A DNA stretch of 64,000 bases from assembly GCA_963929865.1 (NCBI GenBank), contig CAWVKK010000080.1:10111-74110 (forward strand), given 5' to 3'. Source of the DNA: JAGZHZ01 sp963929865 (lineage in GTDB: Bacteria; Bacillota; Clostridia; Lachnospirales; Lachnospiraceae). A program made the translations under genes and the position numbers. The notes below the pieces were generated by a model. That model did not search any database and was not told the origin of the DNA. It saw nothing but the letters and a program-made list of their open reading frames with translations. Shown piece after piece: positions 8,227 to 17,589 of this stretch; positions within the stretch are counted from its first letter, which is position 1, and every line of letters begins with the position of its first letter.

Positions 8227-10815
8227 CTATCTTGGAACTTCTACCATTATATAAGCTTCCACCTGATCAAGCTCTTTAATATCGTTGAATTTTTCAAATA
8301 CCATACCGCATTCAAATCCGCTTCTGACTTCTTTTACGTCATCCTTGCCGCGTTTCAGGGAAGCAAGGGCTCCTTCAAAAATCTGTTCCTTTTCCCGGAA
8401 TACGCGAACTTTGCAGCCTCTTTGAATCACGCCGTCCAGCACATAGGAGCCGGCAATATTTCCGATTCCGGATGCTTTAAAGATCTGGCGCACTTCTGCG
8501 TGACCGATGATTTTTTCCTCATAGATCGGCTCCAGCATTCCTTTCATCGCGGATTCAACATCTGCGATAGCATCGTAGATCACGCGGTAAAGTCTGACGT
8601 CTACGCCTTCTCTCTCTGCTGTCGCCTTTGCCGTCGCGTCCGGTCTTACATTGAATCCGATGATGATCGCGTTCGATGCGGAGGCAAGACTGACGTCTGA
8701 TTCTGTGATTGCGCCGACGCCTCCGTGAATAATTTTTACAACGACTTCTTCATTCGACAGCTTTAAAAGGCTCTGGCTTACCGCTTCCACAGAACCTTGC
8801 ACATCTGCCTTTACGATGATGTTAAGTTCTTTCAGATTTCCTGCCTGAATCTGGTTAAACAGATCATCCAGAGACATTTTTGATTTTGTCTCTTCCAGAA
8901 GTTTTTCACGCCCTTCGTTGATAAACGTCTCGGCAAAATTGCGCGCCTCTTTTTCATTTTCCGGCGAGACAAAAATTTCTCCTGCGTTTGGCACGTCGCT
9001 CAGTCCAAGGATCTCAACCGGCGTAGAGGGACCTGCCTCTTTGACTCTTCTTCCGTTGTGATCCATCATGGCGCGTACTTTTCCATAACAGGAGCCTGCC
9101 GCAATCGGATCCCCGACGTGGAGTGTTCCCTTTTGTACCAATACCGTCGCAACCGGTCCTTTTCCCTTGTCCAGCTGAGCCTCGATGACAAGACCTCTTG
9201 CTTTTCTCTTCGGATTTGCTTTTAATTCACTCACTTCTGCGGTCAGCAAAATCATTTCGAGCAGCTGATCGATTCCTTCCTGTGTCTTTGCGGATACCGG
9301 AACATACACGGTGCTTCCGCCCCAGTCTTCCGGAATCAGACCGTATTCCGACAATTCCTGTTTGACGCGTTCTACATTGGCGCTTGGTTTATCGATCTTA
9401 TTGACGGCGACAATGATTTCAATTCCCGCTGCTTTTGCGTGGTTGATCGCCTCTACTGTCTGCGGCATCACGCCGTCGTCCGCCGCGACAACCAAAATCG
9501 CAATATCCGTCGAGTTCGCCCCGCGCATACGCATTGCGGTAAACGCCTCATGTCCCGGTGTGTCCAAAAACGTGATCTTCTGTCCGTCAACCGAGACAAC
9601 GTACGCGCCGATATGCTGCGTAATGCCGCCTGCTTCCTTGTCAATGACGTGCGTGTTTCGGATCGCATCCAAAAGGGAAGTTTTTCCATGATCGACATGA
9701 CCCATTACACAGATGACCGGCGGTCTTGGAACAAGGGTGCTCTCCTCGTCCTCTTCATCTTTTAGAAGCTCCTCCAAAACATTGATCTTTTCTTCCGGCT
9801 CTGCGATGCAGTTGAATTCCAGGGCGATCTCTTCTGCCTTGTCATAATCGATCTCCTGGTTGACCGTCACCATCACGCCTTCCAAAAACAGCTTTTTGAC
9901 GATGGCTGACGGCTGTATTTTCATTTTGTCGGCAAGCTCTTTGATCGTCAGCTTTTCTGGAAGCACAATCGTTTTAATCGTATCCTCTTTTTCAGCCGGC
10001 TGCTGCTGAACAGGCTTTTGCTGCTTGGGCGAGGTCTTCTGCATATTTCTTGCGCTGTTTTTTCCAGAGGTCTTTGCGCTGGTTGGACGCCCGAATCCTT
10101 TTTCTTTGTCTCGCTCTCTTTCTCTTTCTTTCTCTCTGTCATACCGTTTGTCTCTGTCGTTTTTCATTCTCGATTCTTTTGTAATCGGACGATCTTCCAC
10201 AACGGGCGCTTTTGGGATCGAGATGGCTCTTCCCTGTCCTCCCTGGCTTCTGCCGCCCTGCATTCTGGCGCTCTGCTCTCCCTGGCTTCTGCCGCCCTGC
10301 ATTCTGCCGCCTTGTTCTCCCTGCATTCTGTTTCCCTGGGGTCTGCCACCCTGCGGACGGCCGCCCTGCGGTCTGTTTGCCCCAAAGCTTCTGCCTCTTT
10401 GCTCGTTCGGCGTTCTGTTCTCCTGATTGTTTTGCTCCTGTGTTCTTCCGCCCTGGCGGTTCTGGTTTCGGCCTCCCTGATTATTCTGCCCCTGGCTTCT
10501 GCCGCCCTGGCTGCCTTGACCGTTTTGATTTCTTTGACCGCCGGATCCCTGACCTCTTCCGCCCTGGCGTCCTGCCCCCGCGCCGCCGCGGCTGTTCTGC
10601 GGGCGGAATACCTGGGTAATGTTTCTCTTCTTGGGAGCATTGGCGGCTCCTTCTTTTTTCTCTAATTCATTTTTTATCATTTCTACATTCTTATCTTCAA
10701 TCGTACTCATATGGCTCTTTACTCTAATTTCCTTTTCTAATAAAAAATTTATGATTTCCTTACTGTCTATCTTTAATTCTTTTGCTAACTCATGAATTCT
10801 TACCTTACCGGTCAT
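8227..10815 (-). CDS. infB: Translation initiation factor IF-2
   Basis: The GTPase that places initiator tRNA on the ribosome; 862 residues. Two IF2_N modules (about 1-50 and 280-335) flank a 125-residue low-complexity region (72-197) rich in Gly, Arg, Gln and Asn, then a charged RD/KE stretch. The G domain starts at GHVDHGKT (372-379), with DTPGHEAF and NKID following, then domains II-IV. The core is conventional; the Gly-Arg-Gln region is longer and more repetitive than in Bacillus. Central gene of the nusA operon. Confidence 0.98.
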   Translation of the reverse strand: MTGKVRIHELAKELKIDSKEIINFLLEKEIRVKSHMSTIEDKNVEMIKNELEKKEGAANAPKKRNITQVFRPQNSRGGAGAGRQGGRGQGSGGQRNQNGQGSQGGRSQGQNNQGGRNQNRQGGRTQEQNNQENRTPNEQRGRSFGANRPQGGRPQGGRPQGNRMQGEQGGRMQGGRSQGEQSARMQGGRSQGGQGRAISIPKAPVVEDRPITKESRMKNDRDKRYDREKERERERDKEKGFGRPTSAKTSGKNSARNMQKTSPKQQKPVQQQPAEKEDTIKTIVLPEKLTIKELADKMKIQPSAIVKKLFLEGVMVTVNQEIDYDKAEEIALEFNCIAEPEEKINVLEELLKDEEDEESTLVPRPPVICVMGHVDHGKTSLLDAIRNTHVIDKEAGGITQHIGAYVVSVDGQKITFLDTPGHEAFTAMRMRGANSTDIAILVVAADDGVMPQTVEAINHAKAAGIEIIVAVNKIDKPSANVERVKQELSEYGLIPEDWGGSTVYVPVSAKTQEGIDQLLEMILLTAEVSELKANPKRKARGLVIEAQLDKGKGPVATVLVQKGTLHVGDPIAAGSCYGKVRAMMDHNGRRVKEAGPSTPVEILGLSDVPNAGEIFVSPENEKEARNFAETFINEGREKLLEETKSKMSLDDLFNQIQAGNLKELNIIVKADVQGSVEAVSQSLLKLSNEEVVVKIIHGGVGAITESDVSLASASNAIIIGFNVRPDATAKATAEREGVDVRLYRVIYDAIADVESAMKGMLEPIYEEKIIGHAEVRQIFKASGIGNIAGSYVLDGVIQRGCKVRVFREKEQIFEGALASLKRGKDDVKEVRSGFECGMVFEKFNDIKELDQVEAYIMVEVPR

Positions 10816-10832
10816 ATACCCTCACACCTCCA

Positions 10833-11153
10833 TCAGCTGGTTTCGTGGAGTACCTTTTCTATGGCTTTTCCAAGTCCTGCGTCCTGCACAGCAAGCGAGG
10901 CGCGAAACTCCTGACCCATAGCCTTTCCCAAGTCGTCCTTTGTTCCATAGAAATAAATCGGCACATGATAAAATTCACACATATTCCGAAATTTCTTTCT
11001 GGTATTTTCTGATGCCTCTTCTGAGACAATCACAAGATTTGCTTTTCCGGTCTTTACCGACTTCTCTGTGGAGAATTCTCCGCTTGTGATTTTCCCCGCT
11101 TTTGTAGCCAGCCCGATCAGAGACAATACTTTATCTCGCTTCAATTTTCTCAA
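10833..11153 (-). CDS. ylxQ: L7Ae-family RNA-binding protein YlxQ
   Basis: A 106-residue L7Ae/L30e-fold protein: LIGLATKAGKITSGE near the N-terminus and LVIVSEEASENTRKK are typical. Such proteins bind kink-turn RNA. It overlaps the end of ylxR by 23 bases and is 17 bases from infB, the standard nusA-ylxR-ylxQ-infB order. Exact ribosomal role is not settled. Confidence 0.93.
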   Translation of the reverse strand: MRKLKRDKVLSLIGLATKAGKITSGEFSTEKSVKTGKANLVIVSEEASENTRKKFRNMCEFYHVPIYFYGTKDDLGKAMGQEFRASLAVQDAGLGKAIEKVLHETS

Positions 11154-11409
11154 TCTCCTCTTTTAAGCTTTCATATACAGACGGAGGAATAGGAGTTTTT
11201 AACGAACGCTCTAATCCCTTATTCTTGATTGCTTTTTCAAAACACTCTTTTGAGAAACACAAATATGCACCTCTGCCGTTTTTTCTGCCTGTCAGGTCGA
11301 TCACAATCTCGCCTTCCGGCGTCTTGAGAATCCGCATCATCTCTTTTTTGTTTTTCATCTCCTGGCATCCGGTGCATTTTCGCATCGGCAATTTTTTTCC
11401 CTGATTCAT
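11131..11409 (-). CDS. ylxR: YlxR (RnpM-type) RNA-binding protein
   Basis: A 92-residue DUF448 protein with the signature RKCTGCQEMKNKKEMMRI and the GRGAYLC segment. YlxR homologues bind RNA, and one has been tied to RNase P modulation. It starts nine bases after nusA ends. Confidence 0.95.
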   Translation of the reverse strand: MNQGKKLPMRKCTGCQEMKNKKEMMRILKTPEGEIVIDLTGRKNGRGAYLCFSKECFEKAIKNKGLERSLKTPIPPSVYESLKEEIEKIEAR

Positions 11410-11418
11410 GCTGTCTCC

Positions 11419-12573
11419 TTATTCTTCCAGTGTGATATCGTCTTCCTTTAAGTCTTCCGGCTGCTCTTCCTCTTCTTCGATCATCTCTTCGTAATATCCT
11501 TCCTCGGTCAGATGGTCAAATTCTCCGCTTTCTCTCGCCTGCGTCTCGCTCTTGATATCAATCTTAAATCCCGTCAGTTTTGCGGCAAGTCTTGCGTTTT
11601 GTCCTTCTTTTCCGATAGCAAGGGACAGCTGATAATCCGGCACGATTACTTTCGCCGTCTTCTCTCCGTCGTCGGAGACTTCGGCGATGACCGAGATCAC
11701 CTTTGCGGGGCTTAAAGCATTTTCAATGAGCAGTGCAGAATTATCGCTCCAGTTAATGACGTCGATTTTTTCGCCGCGCAGCTCGTTGACAATCGTATTG
11801 ACTCTTGACCCGTTCGGTCCAACGCACGCGCCTACCGGGTCGACATCCGGATTGTGAGACCAGACTGCTATCTTTGTCCGGCTGCCTGCCTCTCTCGCAA
11901 TGCTTTTAATCTCGACAATTCCGTCTTTTACTTCTGTCACCTCCGCCTCAAACAGCCTTTTTACCAGCTCCGGATGTGTTCTTGAGACGAGAATCTTCGG
12001 TCCCTTTGGCGTATCCTTTACTTCAAGGACATACACTTTGATCCGCTCCGTCGGATAAAACTTTTCGCCCTTTGCCTGCTCGTTCTCGTTCAGCATGGCG
12101 TCTACTTTTCCCAGATTAATGCTGACATTTTTTCCGACATAGCGCTGCACGATGCCGGTGACGACGTCTTTTTCCTTTTCGTAGTACTGTTTAAACAGAA
12201 CTTTCCGCTCTTCCTCGCGTATTTTCTGGAGAATAACGTTCTTGGCATTCTGCGTCGCAATTCTTCCAAATTCTTTTGACTTGATTTCTACGTTCACAAT
12301 GTCGCCCAGCTCATATTTGGTATCCATCATCTTTGCGTTTGCAAGGCTGATTTCCATAATTTCATCTTCCACTTTCTCTACGACCGTTTTTTCTGCATAA
12401 ACGCCAAAGTCGCATGTCTCCGGATCAATAAATACTTTTACATTGTCCGACTTTCCAAAGTGGTTTTTACAGGCCTGAATCAGCGACTGCTCAATCGCCT
12501 CCAGCAAAGTATCTTTACTGATATCTTTTTCCTTTTCCAGAATATTCAAAGCCTCTAATAATTCATTGTTCAT
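11419..12573 (-). CDS. nusA: Transcription factor NusA
   Basis: Controls pausing, termination and antitermination. The 384-residue protein has an N-terminal RNA-polymerase-binding domain (1-125), an S1 domain (about 135-200) and two KH domains (VGPNGSRVNTIVNELRGE and AIGKEGQNARLAAKLTG). It ends in an acidic tail rich in Glu rather than the repeat domains of E. coli NusA, as usual in Firmicutes. It follows rimP after 22 bases. Confidence 0.98.
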   Translation of the reverse strand: MNNELLEALNILEKEKDISKDTLLEAIEQSLIQACKNHFGKSDNVKVFIDPETCDFGVYAEKTVVEKVEDEIMEISLANAKMMDTKYELGDIVNVEIKSKEFGRIATQNAKNVILQKIREEERKVLFKQYYEKEKDVVTGIVQRYVGKNVSINLGKVDAMLNENEQAKGEKFYPTERIKVYVLEVKDTPKGPKILVSRTHPELVKRLFEAEVTEVKDGIVEIKSIAREAGSRTKIAVWSHNPDVDPVGACVGPNGSRVNTIVNELRGEKIDVINWSDNSALLIENALSPAKVISVIAEVSDDGEKTAKVIVPDYQLSLAIGKEGQNARLAAKLTGFKIDIKSETQARESGEFDHLTEEGYYEEMIEEEEEQPEDLKEDDITLEE

Positions 12574-12595
12574 GATTTCATATTTCCTCCTTTAA

Positions 12596-13063
12596 TTAAA
12601 AGTCGAAGGCAAGCCTGACCAGAGCAATGTCAGCTCTTGCGAACGTCATTTTTTCTTCCGTTTCCAGTTCAATCGTAATGCTGTCTTTATCATATGCGGT
12701 TAAGATACCTCTAAATTCTTTCTGCCGGTTGACAGCGCGATAAGTGCGCACCTCGATTTCTTCTCCCAGACTGCGTGCGAAATCTCTCTCTTTTTTAAGA
12801 GGTCTTCCAAGTCCCGGCGAACTGACCTCCAATATATAAGCTTCCTCTACAAAGTCTTCCTCGTCTAGCTTATCGCTCAGTTCTCTGCTGATAACCTCAC
12901 AGTCGTCTACGGTAATTCCTCCCGGCTTGTCAATATAGGCTCTTAAGTACCAGTTGCCTCCTTCTTTGACATATTCCACATCAACTAGCTCAAACCCGTT
13001 TTTCTCAATCATAGGGTTCAGGATCTCTTCTGTCTTCTGCTCATATATCTCTTTCTTTGTCAT
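12596..13063 (-). CDS. rimP: Ribosome maturation factor RimP
   Basis: A 155-residue 30S assembly factor with LRAYIDKPGGITVDDCE and LEVSSPGLGRPLK, both hallmarks. The frame is open further upstream to 13162, but the ATG at 13063 with a GAGG site eight bases before it gives the standard N-terminus, and the upstream codons run through the leader palindrome. First gene of the nusA operon. Confidence 0.95.
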   Translation of the reverse strand: MTKKEIYEQKTEEILNPMIEKNGFELVDVEYVKEGGNWYLRAYIDKPGGITVDDCEVISRELSDKLDEEDFVEEAYILEVSSPGLGRPLKKERDFARSLGEEIEVRTYRAVNRQKEFRGILTAYDKDSITIELETEEKMTFARADIALVRLAFDF

Positions 13064-13109
13064 CCAATCCGCCTCTCTTTGTTCTATTTTTCTTGTTTTG
13101 CTGGTATGC

Positions 13110-13145
13110 GCAAACGAGAGTGGACAATTGTCCACTCTCGTCTGC
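13110..13145. promoter_or_regulatory. Large palindrome in rimP-nusA leader
   Basis: Positions 13115-13140 are a perfect 26-base palindrome centred on AATT; with one mismatch it extends to 13110-13145. It lies about 25-60 bases after the predicted transcription start and 47 bases before rimP. No clean U tract follows, so it may be an attenuator component, an operator, or a transcript stabiliser. Confidence 0.65.
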
Positions 13146-13174
13146 ATCAGTAACATGTACACTTAATCATCCGT

Positions 13175-13203
13175 ATTATATCATGCTTTGTATTTGATTG
13201 CAA
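13175..13203 (-). promoter_or_regulatory. Promoter of rimP-nusA-infB operon
   Basis: TTGCAA (13198-13203) and a perfect TATAAT (13175-13180) are 17 bases apart on the minus strand. The predicted start near 13168 leaves a leader of about 105 bases. Confidence 0.8.
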
Positions 13204-13254
13204 GCCCCAATTTCCCGGGACCAGGGTTGTTTCACGGACATGCGCCGTCCAGAC

Positions 13255-15495
13255 CTATCTTGGCTTTGTCCCCTTTGCGTCCCTTTTTGCCGTTTTGAGT
13301 CTTTTAAGATGTATTTCCCTCTCTCCCCATAAAGCGACCGGGTCTTCCTGCTGTTCGGGGTTGAACATATAGACATGCTCCAACTCATCTTTTGCCGCCA
13401 ATTTCATTGCCCGCACGCCAAAAGCCGCCTTTTTTTTGACAGGGATTTCGCCGGCTGAAAACCGCAGGAAATATCCCTCCTTTGACTGCAGCACGATATC
13501 AGACTCTTCCTCCAGGGCGGCCACACAGATCAATCTGTCCTCAGGCGCTGTCTTCGTCGCCGCCACCATGCGCTTGCTCGCCTCGAATTCGCTCCCCTCT
13601 GTCACTTTCACCATAGCGCGCTGTGTCGCGAACAGAATCTTTGCCTTTCGGACTGTCTCGAGTTTTTCTATATAGAGGATTGTTTCTTCTGTGCTGTCAT
13701 AATTGCACACATTGTCAATCGGAATTCCTTTATCCCGGAATTTTCCAAACGGCAGATCGCATATTTTTATAAAGTGTTCTTTTCCCTGATCGGTAAAGAT
13801 ACAGATCTTGTCCGTATTTTTGCAAGGAATCACATATTTGTTTTCTTTATCCGCAGCTTCTTTGTTTCTCTCATACACAGAGGAGTCAATCACTCTGGCG
13901 TATCCGAACCGGTCCATCAAAAAAACGACTTCTATCGGCTCTGCTTTTTTCTCTTCATACACAGCCTCCTGCGCATTTTCCACTGCAGTCTTGCGCGGCA
14001 CGCTATATTCTCTTTTGAGATTTTCAATATCCTTTAAGATTACCTTCGCCATCGCACCGTAATCATTTAGAATTTCTTCATACGTCTCAATATTCTTCAG
14101 GGTCTTGCGGTATTCTTTTTCCAGCGCTTCAATCTCCAGCCCGATCAGCTTATACAGCCTCATTTCCAAAATAGCGTCCGCCTGCTTTTCTGTAAAGCAA
14201 AGGCGCGCCGCCTCTTTTTGCGCAGTTTTTCGCCGGAATGCAATCCCCTGCGTGTTTCCGCGGACAAGGCATTCCTTTACCTGTTTTTGGTTTTTGCTTC
14301 CTCTTAAAATTTCAATAATCAGGTCAATCAGATCGTATGCCTTGATCAGTCCTTCCTGAATTTCTTTTTTGTCCAGCTCTTTTTGAAGCAGGGTTTTATA
14401 TTTTCTGCTGGTGATTTCAAACTGAAATTCTACATGGTGGTCAATCACTTCTTTTAACCCCATTGTTTCCGGCTTTCCGCCGCACACCGCAAGCATATTG
14501 ACGCTGAAGGTATCCTCAAGGCGTGTTTTCTTATACAGCAGATTGACTATATTCTGAGCGTCTGCGTCTTTTTTCAGCTCCAGCACAATCCGGATTCCAT
14601 CCTTTGAAGACTGATTGGAGATATCGGTGATCTCCGGTACTTTTTTTGTCTCAGCCAGAGTTGCCACGTCATTTAAAAATTTACCGATGTTGGCTCCCAT
14701 CATCGTATAAGGAATCTGTGTGATGACAATTCTCTGTTTTCCGCCTTTTGCCTGCTCGATTTCCACTTTTCCCCTGAGTCGGATTTTTCCGGTTCCCCGC
14801 TCATAGATCTCCTTAAGTTCATCTTTATTGATCACGATTCCCCCGGTTGGAAAATCAGGACCCTGCACATACTTCATCAGTTCTTCTGTCGTAATATCTC
14901 TGTTTTTGACCGCCGCTTTGACCGCGTCTAACACTTCGCCCAGATTGTGGGGCGGAATGCTTGTCGCCATGCCCACCGCGATCCCTTCTGAACCGTTGAC
15001 GAGCAAATTCGGGACTCTGGCAGGGAGTACCTCCGGCTCTTTTCCCGTCGCGTCAAAATTCGGGATAAAGTCTACCACGTCCTGGTCTAAGTCCTTTAAG
15101 AAAACCTCCTGCGTCACCTTCTGAAGCCGCGCCTCCGTGTAGCGCATCGCTGCCGCGCCGTCCCCCTCGATGGAGCCAAAATTTCCATGTCCGTCCACCA
15201 GAGGCATCTCTTTTTTAAAATCCTGCGCCATCACGACAAGCGCCTCATAGATGGAGCTGTCCCCGTGAGGATGATATTTTCCCATCGTATCTCCTACGAT
15301 TCTGGCACATTTGCGGTACGGCTTATCATATTTTATTCCAAGCTCATACATATCATACAGGGTTCTCCTCTGTACGGGCTTTAATCCGTCTCTGACATCG
15401 GGAAGCGCTCTTGATACAATGACGCTCATTGCATAGTCAATGTAAGACTTCTGCATGATATCTGCATATTCCGTTCTTAAAATCTGTTCTTCCAT
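13255..15495 (-). CDS. parC: DNA topoisomerase IV subunit A (GyrA-like)
   Basis: The DNA-cleaving subunit of a type II topoisomerase, 746 residues. Visible are the breakage-reunion core with HPHGDSSIYEALV (quinolone-determining region), AAMRYTEARL with the catalytic Tyr, and GIAVGMATSIPPHN. The C-terminal part is short and weakly repetitive and lacks a clear GyrA box, which favours ParC over GyrA. It starts 12 bases after parE with AAGGAG upstream. Clostridia usually carry a canonical gyrBA pair near dnaA, so this is probably the second set. Confidence 0.88.
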   Translation of the reverse strand: MEEQILRTEYADIMQKSYIDYAMSVIVSRALPDVRDGLKPVQRRTLYDMYELGIKYDKPYRKCARIVGDTMGKYHPHGDSSIYEALVVMAQDFKKEMPLVDGHGNFGSIEGDGAAAMRYTEARLQKVTQEVFLKDLDQDVVDFIPNFDATGKEPEVLPARVPNLLVNGSEGIAVGMATSIPPHNLGEVLDAVKAAVKNRDITTEELMKYVQGPDFPTGGIVINKDELKEIYERGTGKIRLRGKVEIEQAKGGKQRIVITQIPYTMMGANIGKFLNDVATLAETKKVPEITDISNQSSKDGIRIVLELKKDADAQNIVNLLYKKTRLEDTFSVNMLAVCGGKPETMGLKEVIDHHVEFQFEITSRKYKTLLQKELDKKEIQEGLIKAYDLIDLIIEILRGSKNQKQVKECLVRGNTQGIAFRRKTAQKEAARLCFTEKQADAILEMRLYKLIGLEIEALEKEYRKTLKNIETYEEILNDYGAMAKVILKDIENLKREYSVPRKTAVENAQEAVYEEKKAEPIEVVFLMDRFGYARVIDSSVYERNKEAADKENKYVIPCKNTDKICIFTDQGKEHFIKICDLPFGKFRDKGIPIDNVCNYDSTEETILYIEKLETVRKAKILFATQRAMVKVTEGSEFEASKRMVAATKTAPEDRLICVAALEEESDIVLQSKEGYFLRFSAGEIPVKKKAAFGVRAMKLAAKDELEHVYMFNPEQQEDPVALWGEREIHLKRLKTAKRDAKGTKPR

Positions 15496-15507
15496 TCGCC
15501 TGCTCCT

Positions 15508-17436
15508 TTACACATCTAGTTCTGCATCGTTCGCGTGTTCATAGATAAATGCTTTTCTCGGCGGAACGTCTGTCCCCATCAGCATTTCTGTCACATCCGA
15601 TGCAATTCTTGCGTCTTCGATCTCGACACGCTTTAAAATCCTCGTTTTCGGGTCCAGCGTCGTCTCCCAAAGCTGCTGCGGATCCATTTCCCCTAATCCT
15701 TTGTATCTTTGGAGTGTGAAGCTTCCCTTATGTGACTTTCTGTATTTTTCCAGCGCTCTGTCGTCATAGAGATACTCCTCTTTGCCGCGCGCCGGCATCA
15801 CTTTGTAAAGAGGAGGCATGGCAATATAGACATGTCCTTCGTAGATCAAATCCGGCATGAAACGGTAAAACAAGGTCAGAAGCAGCGTACAGATATGCGC
15901 CCCGTCCACGTCGGCGTCCGCCATGATAATAATCTTGTCGTAGCGCAGCTTCGCGATATCAAAATCGTTTCCATATCCCTCGGAAAATCCGCATCCAAAC
16001 GCATTGATCATCGTCTTAATTTCGGCATTTGCAAGAATTTTGTCTATGCTGGCCTTTTCTACATTTAAAATTTTTCCGCGGATCGGCAAAATAGCCTGAA
16101 AGTTCCTGTCTCTTGCCGTCTTTGCCGATCCGCCTGCGGAATCCCCTTCCACGATAAAGATTTCGCACACAGATGCATCGCGGCTCTCGCAGTTTGCCAG
16201 CTTTCCGTTGGAGTCAAACGAGTATTTTTGCTTCGTCAGCATGTTCGTCTTTGCTTTTTCTTCCGTCTTCCTGATTTTTGCCGCTTTCTCGGCACATCCG
16301 ATAACAATTTTGAGAGTTTCCAGATTGCGGTCAAAATAGCGCACCGCCTCTTCCCCCACTATCTTGCTTGTAGCTTTCGCAGCGTCCTGATTGTCCAGCT
16401 TTGTCTTTGTCTGTCCTTCAAAGCGCGGATCCGGATGTTTGACGGAGACGACCGCCGTCAGACCGTTTCGGATATCCGCGCCGGTAAAGTTTGCGTCTTT
16501 TTCTTTTAAAATGCCCAGTTCTCTGGCGTAACTGTTCATTACCGTCGTAAAGACCGTCTTAAATCCGGTCAGATGCGTGCCCCCTTCCGCATTATAAATA
16601 TTGTTGCAAAATCCCAGCACATTCTCGTGAAATTCATTGACATACTGAAAAGCGCATTCTACCGTAATGCCTTCGCTCTCTCCTTTTAGGTACACCGGGT
16701 CGTGGAGCGCTTCTTTTTTCTTGTTCAGATCTTTGATAAATCCGATAATTCCATCCGGCTCATGGAAAACGGTCTCCTCTTGCCTGCCTTCCCTTCTGTC
16801 GCAAAACACGATCGTCAGCTGCGGATTTAAATATGCGGTCTCATGCAGTCTGCTCTTTACTTCTGTGGCAGAAAATGACGTCTTTTCAAAAATTTCCGGG
16901 TCAGGCAGAAAATTGATTTTTGTTCCCGTCTTTTTTGTCTTCGCCACAACAGGCAGAAGACCGTTCTCCAGCTTCAGCGTGGGAACGCCTCTCTCATAGC
17001 GGTCGTAGTGGATGCCTCCTTCTCTGCTGACCCAGATTTCCAGTCTTTTTGACAAAGCGTTGACCACCGAAGAGCCCACCCCGTGGAGCCCTCCGCTGGT
17101 CTTATAGGCAGAATGGTCAAACTTTCCTCCTGCGTGGAGTGTAGTAAAAACGAGCCGCTCCGCTGAAATTCCTTTTTCGTGCATACCGACCGGAATTCCT
17201 CTCCCGTTGTCCTCAACTGTGGCTGAGCCGTCTTTTTCCAGTGTCACTTTTATCTGATCGCAGAAACCGGCAAGATGCTCATCCACAGAATTATCTACAA
17301 TTTCATAAATTAAATGATTCAGTCCTTTTCTGGAAACACTGCCGATATACATGCCCGGTCGTTTCCGGACCGCTTCTAGTCCTTCTAAAACAGAAATGCT
17401 GCTTGCATCGTACGTTGCCTGTTTTGTCATATCCAT
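15508..17436 (-). CDS. parE: DNA topoisomerase IV subunit B (GyrB-like)
   Basis: The ATPase subunit partner of parC, about 642 residues. GHKL motifs include EIVDNSVDEHLAG, VEDNGRGIPVG and GGLHGVGSSVVN; the TOPRIM part has EGDSAGGSAK and a DADVDG site; LQRYKGLGEMDPQQLWETT ends the subunit. Several starts are possible; I chose the ATG at 17436 with AAGGA seven bases upstream (17430 is nearly as good; 17457 would be a TTG). ParE-versus-GyrB naming rests on pairing and context. Confidence 0.9.
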   Translation of the reverse strand: MDMTKQATYDASSISVLEGLEAVRKRPGMYIGSVSRKGLNHLIYEIVDNSVDEHLAGFCDQIKVTLEKDGSATVEDNGRGIPVGMHEKGISAERLVFTTLHAGGKFDHSAYKTSGGLHGVGSSVVNALSKRLEIWVSREGGIHYDRYERGVPTLKLENGLLPVVAKTKKTGTKINFLPDPEIFEKTSFSATEVKSRLHETAYLNPQLTIVFCDRREGRQEETVFHEPDGIIGFIKDLNKKKEALHDPVYLKGESEGITVECAFQYVNEFHENVLGFCNNIYNAEGGTHLTGFKTVFTTVMNSYARELGILKEKDANFTGADIRNGLTAVVSVKHPDPRFEGQTKTKLDNQDAAKATSKIVGEEAVRYFDRNLETLKIVIGCAEKAAKIRKTEEKAKTNMLTKQKYSFDSNGKLANCESRDASVCEIFIVEGDSAGGSAKTARDRNFQAILPIRGKILNVEKASIDKILANAEIKTMINAFGCGFSEGYGNDFDIAKLRYDKIIIMADADVDGAHICTLLLTLFYRFMPDLIYEGHVYIAMPPLYKVMPARGKEEYLYDDRALEKYRKSHKGSFTLQRYKGLGEMDPQQLWETTLDPKTRILKRVEIEDARIASDVTEMLMGTDVPPRKAFIYEHANDAELDV

Positions 17437-17477
17437 TTTCCTTTCCTTCATGGTCAAATTTATAACATTTTGGCTGC

Positions 17478-17519
17478 AAAAAAGAAACGCTGCCTTTGAC
17501 GTTGTGATCTCTTTGCAGC
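17478..17519 (-). terminator. Weak terminator after CAP-domain gene
   Basis: A 5-bp GCTGC/GCAGC stem (17489-17493, 17515-17519) with a long loop is followed on the minus strand by GTTTCTTTTTT. The short stem makes this tentative. Confidence 0.4.
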
Positions 17520-17589
17520 ATTCCTTTTTTTCGTTATCTTATGATTTGTGGCATGTGTACCGTATGCCATTATTGTTTGGAAGCCTGGT

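Noticed and set aside
10164..10640. Long Arg/Glu- and Leu/Ser-rich open frames in other frames of infB
   Set aside because: They come from the low-complexity Gly-Arg-Gln repeat DNA of infB and have no homology-like features.
13063..13162. N-terminal extension of rimP
   Set aside because: It runs through the leader palindrome and lacks a ribosome site; the ATG at 13063 gives the family N-terminus.
13176..13388. Minus-strand 70-residue open frame over the parC end
   Set aside because: It is an out-of-frame shadow of parC that runs into the rimP promoter.
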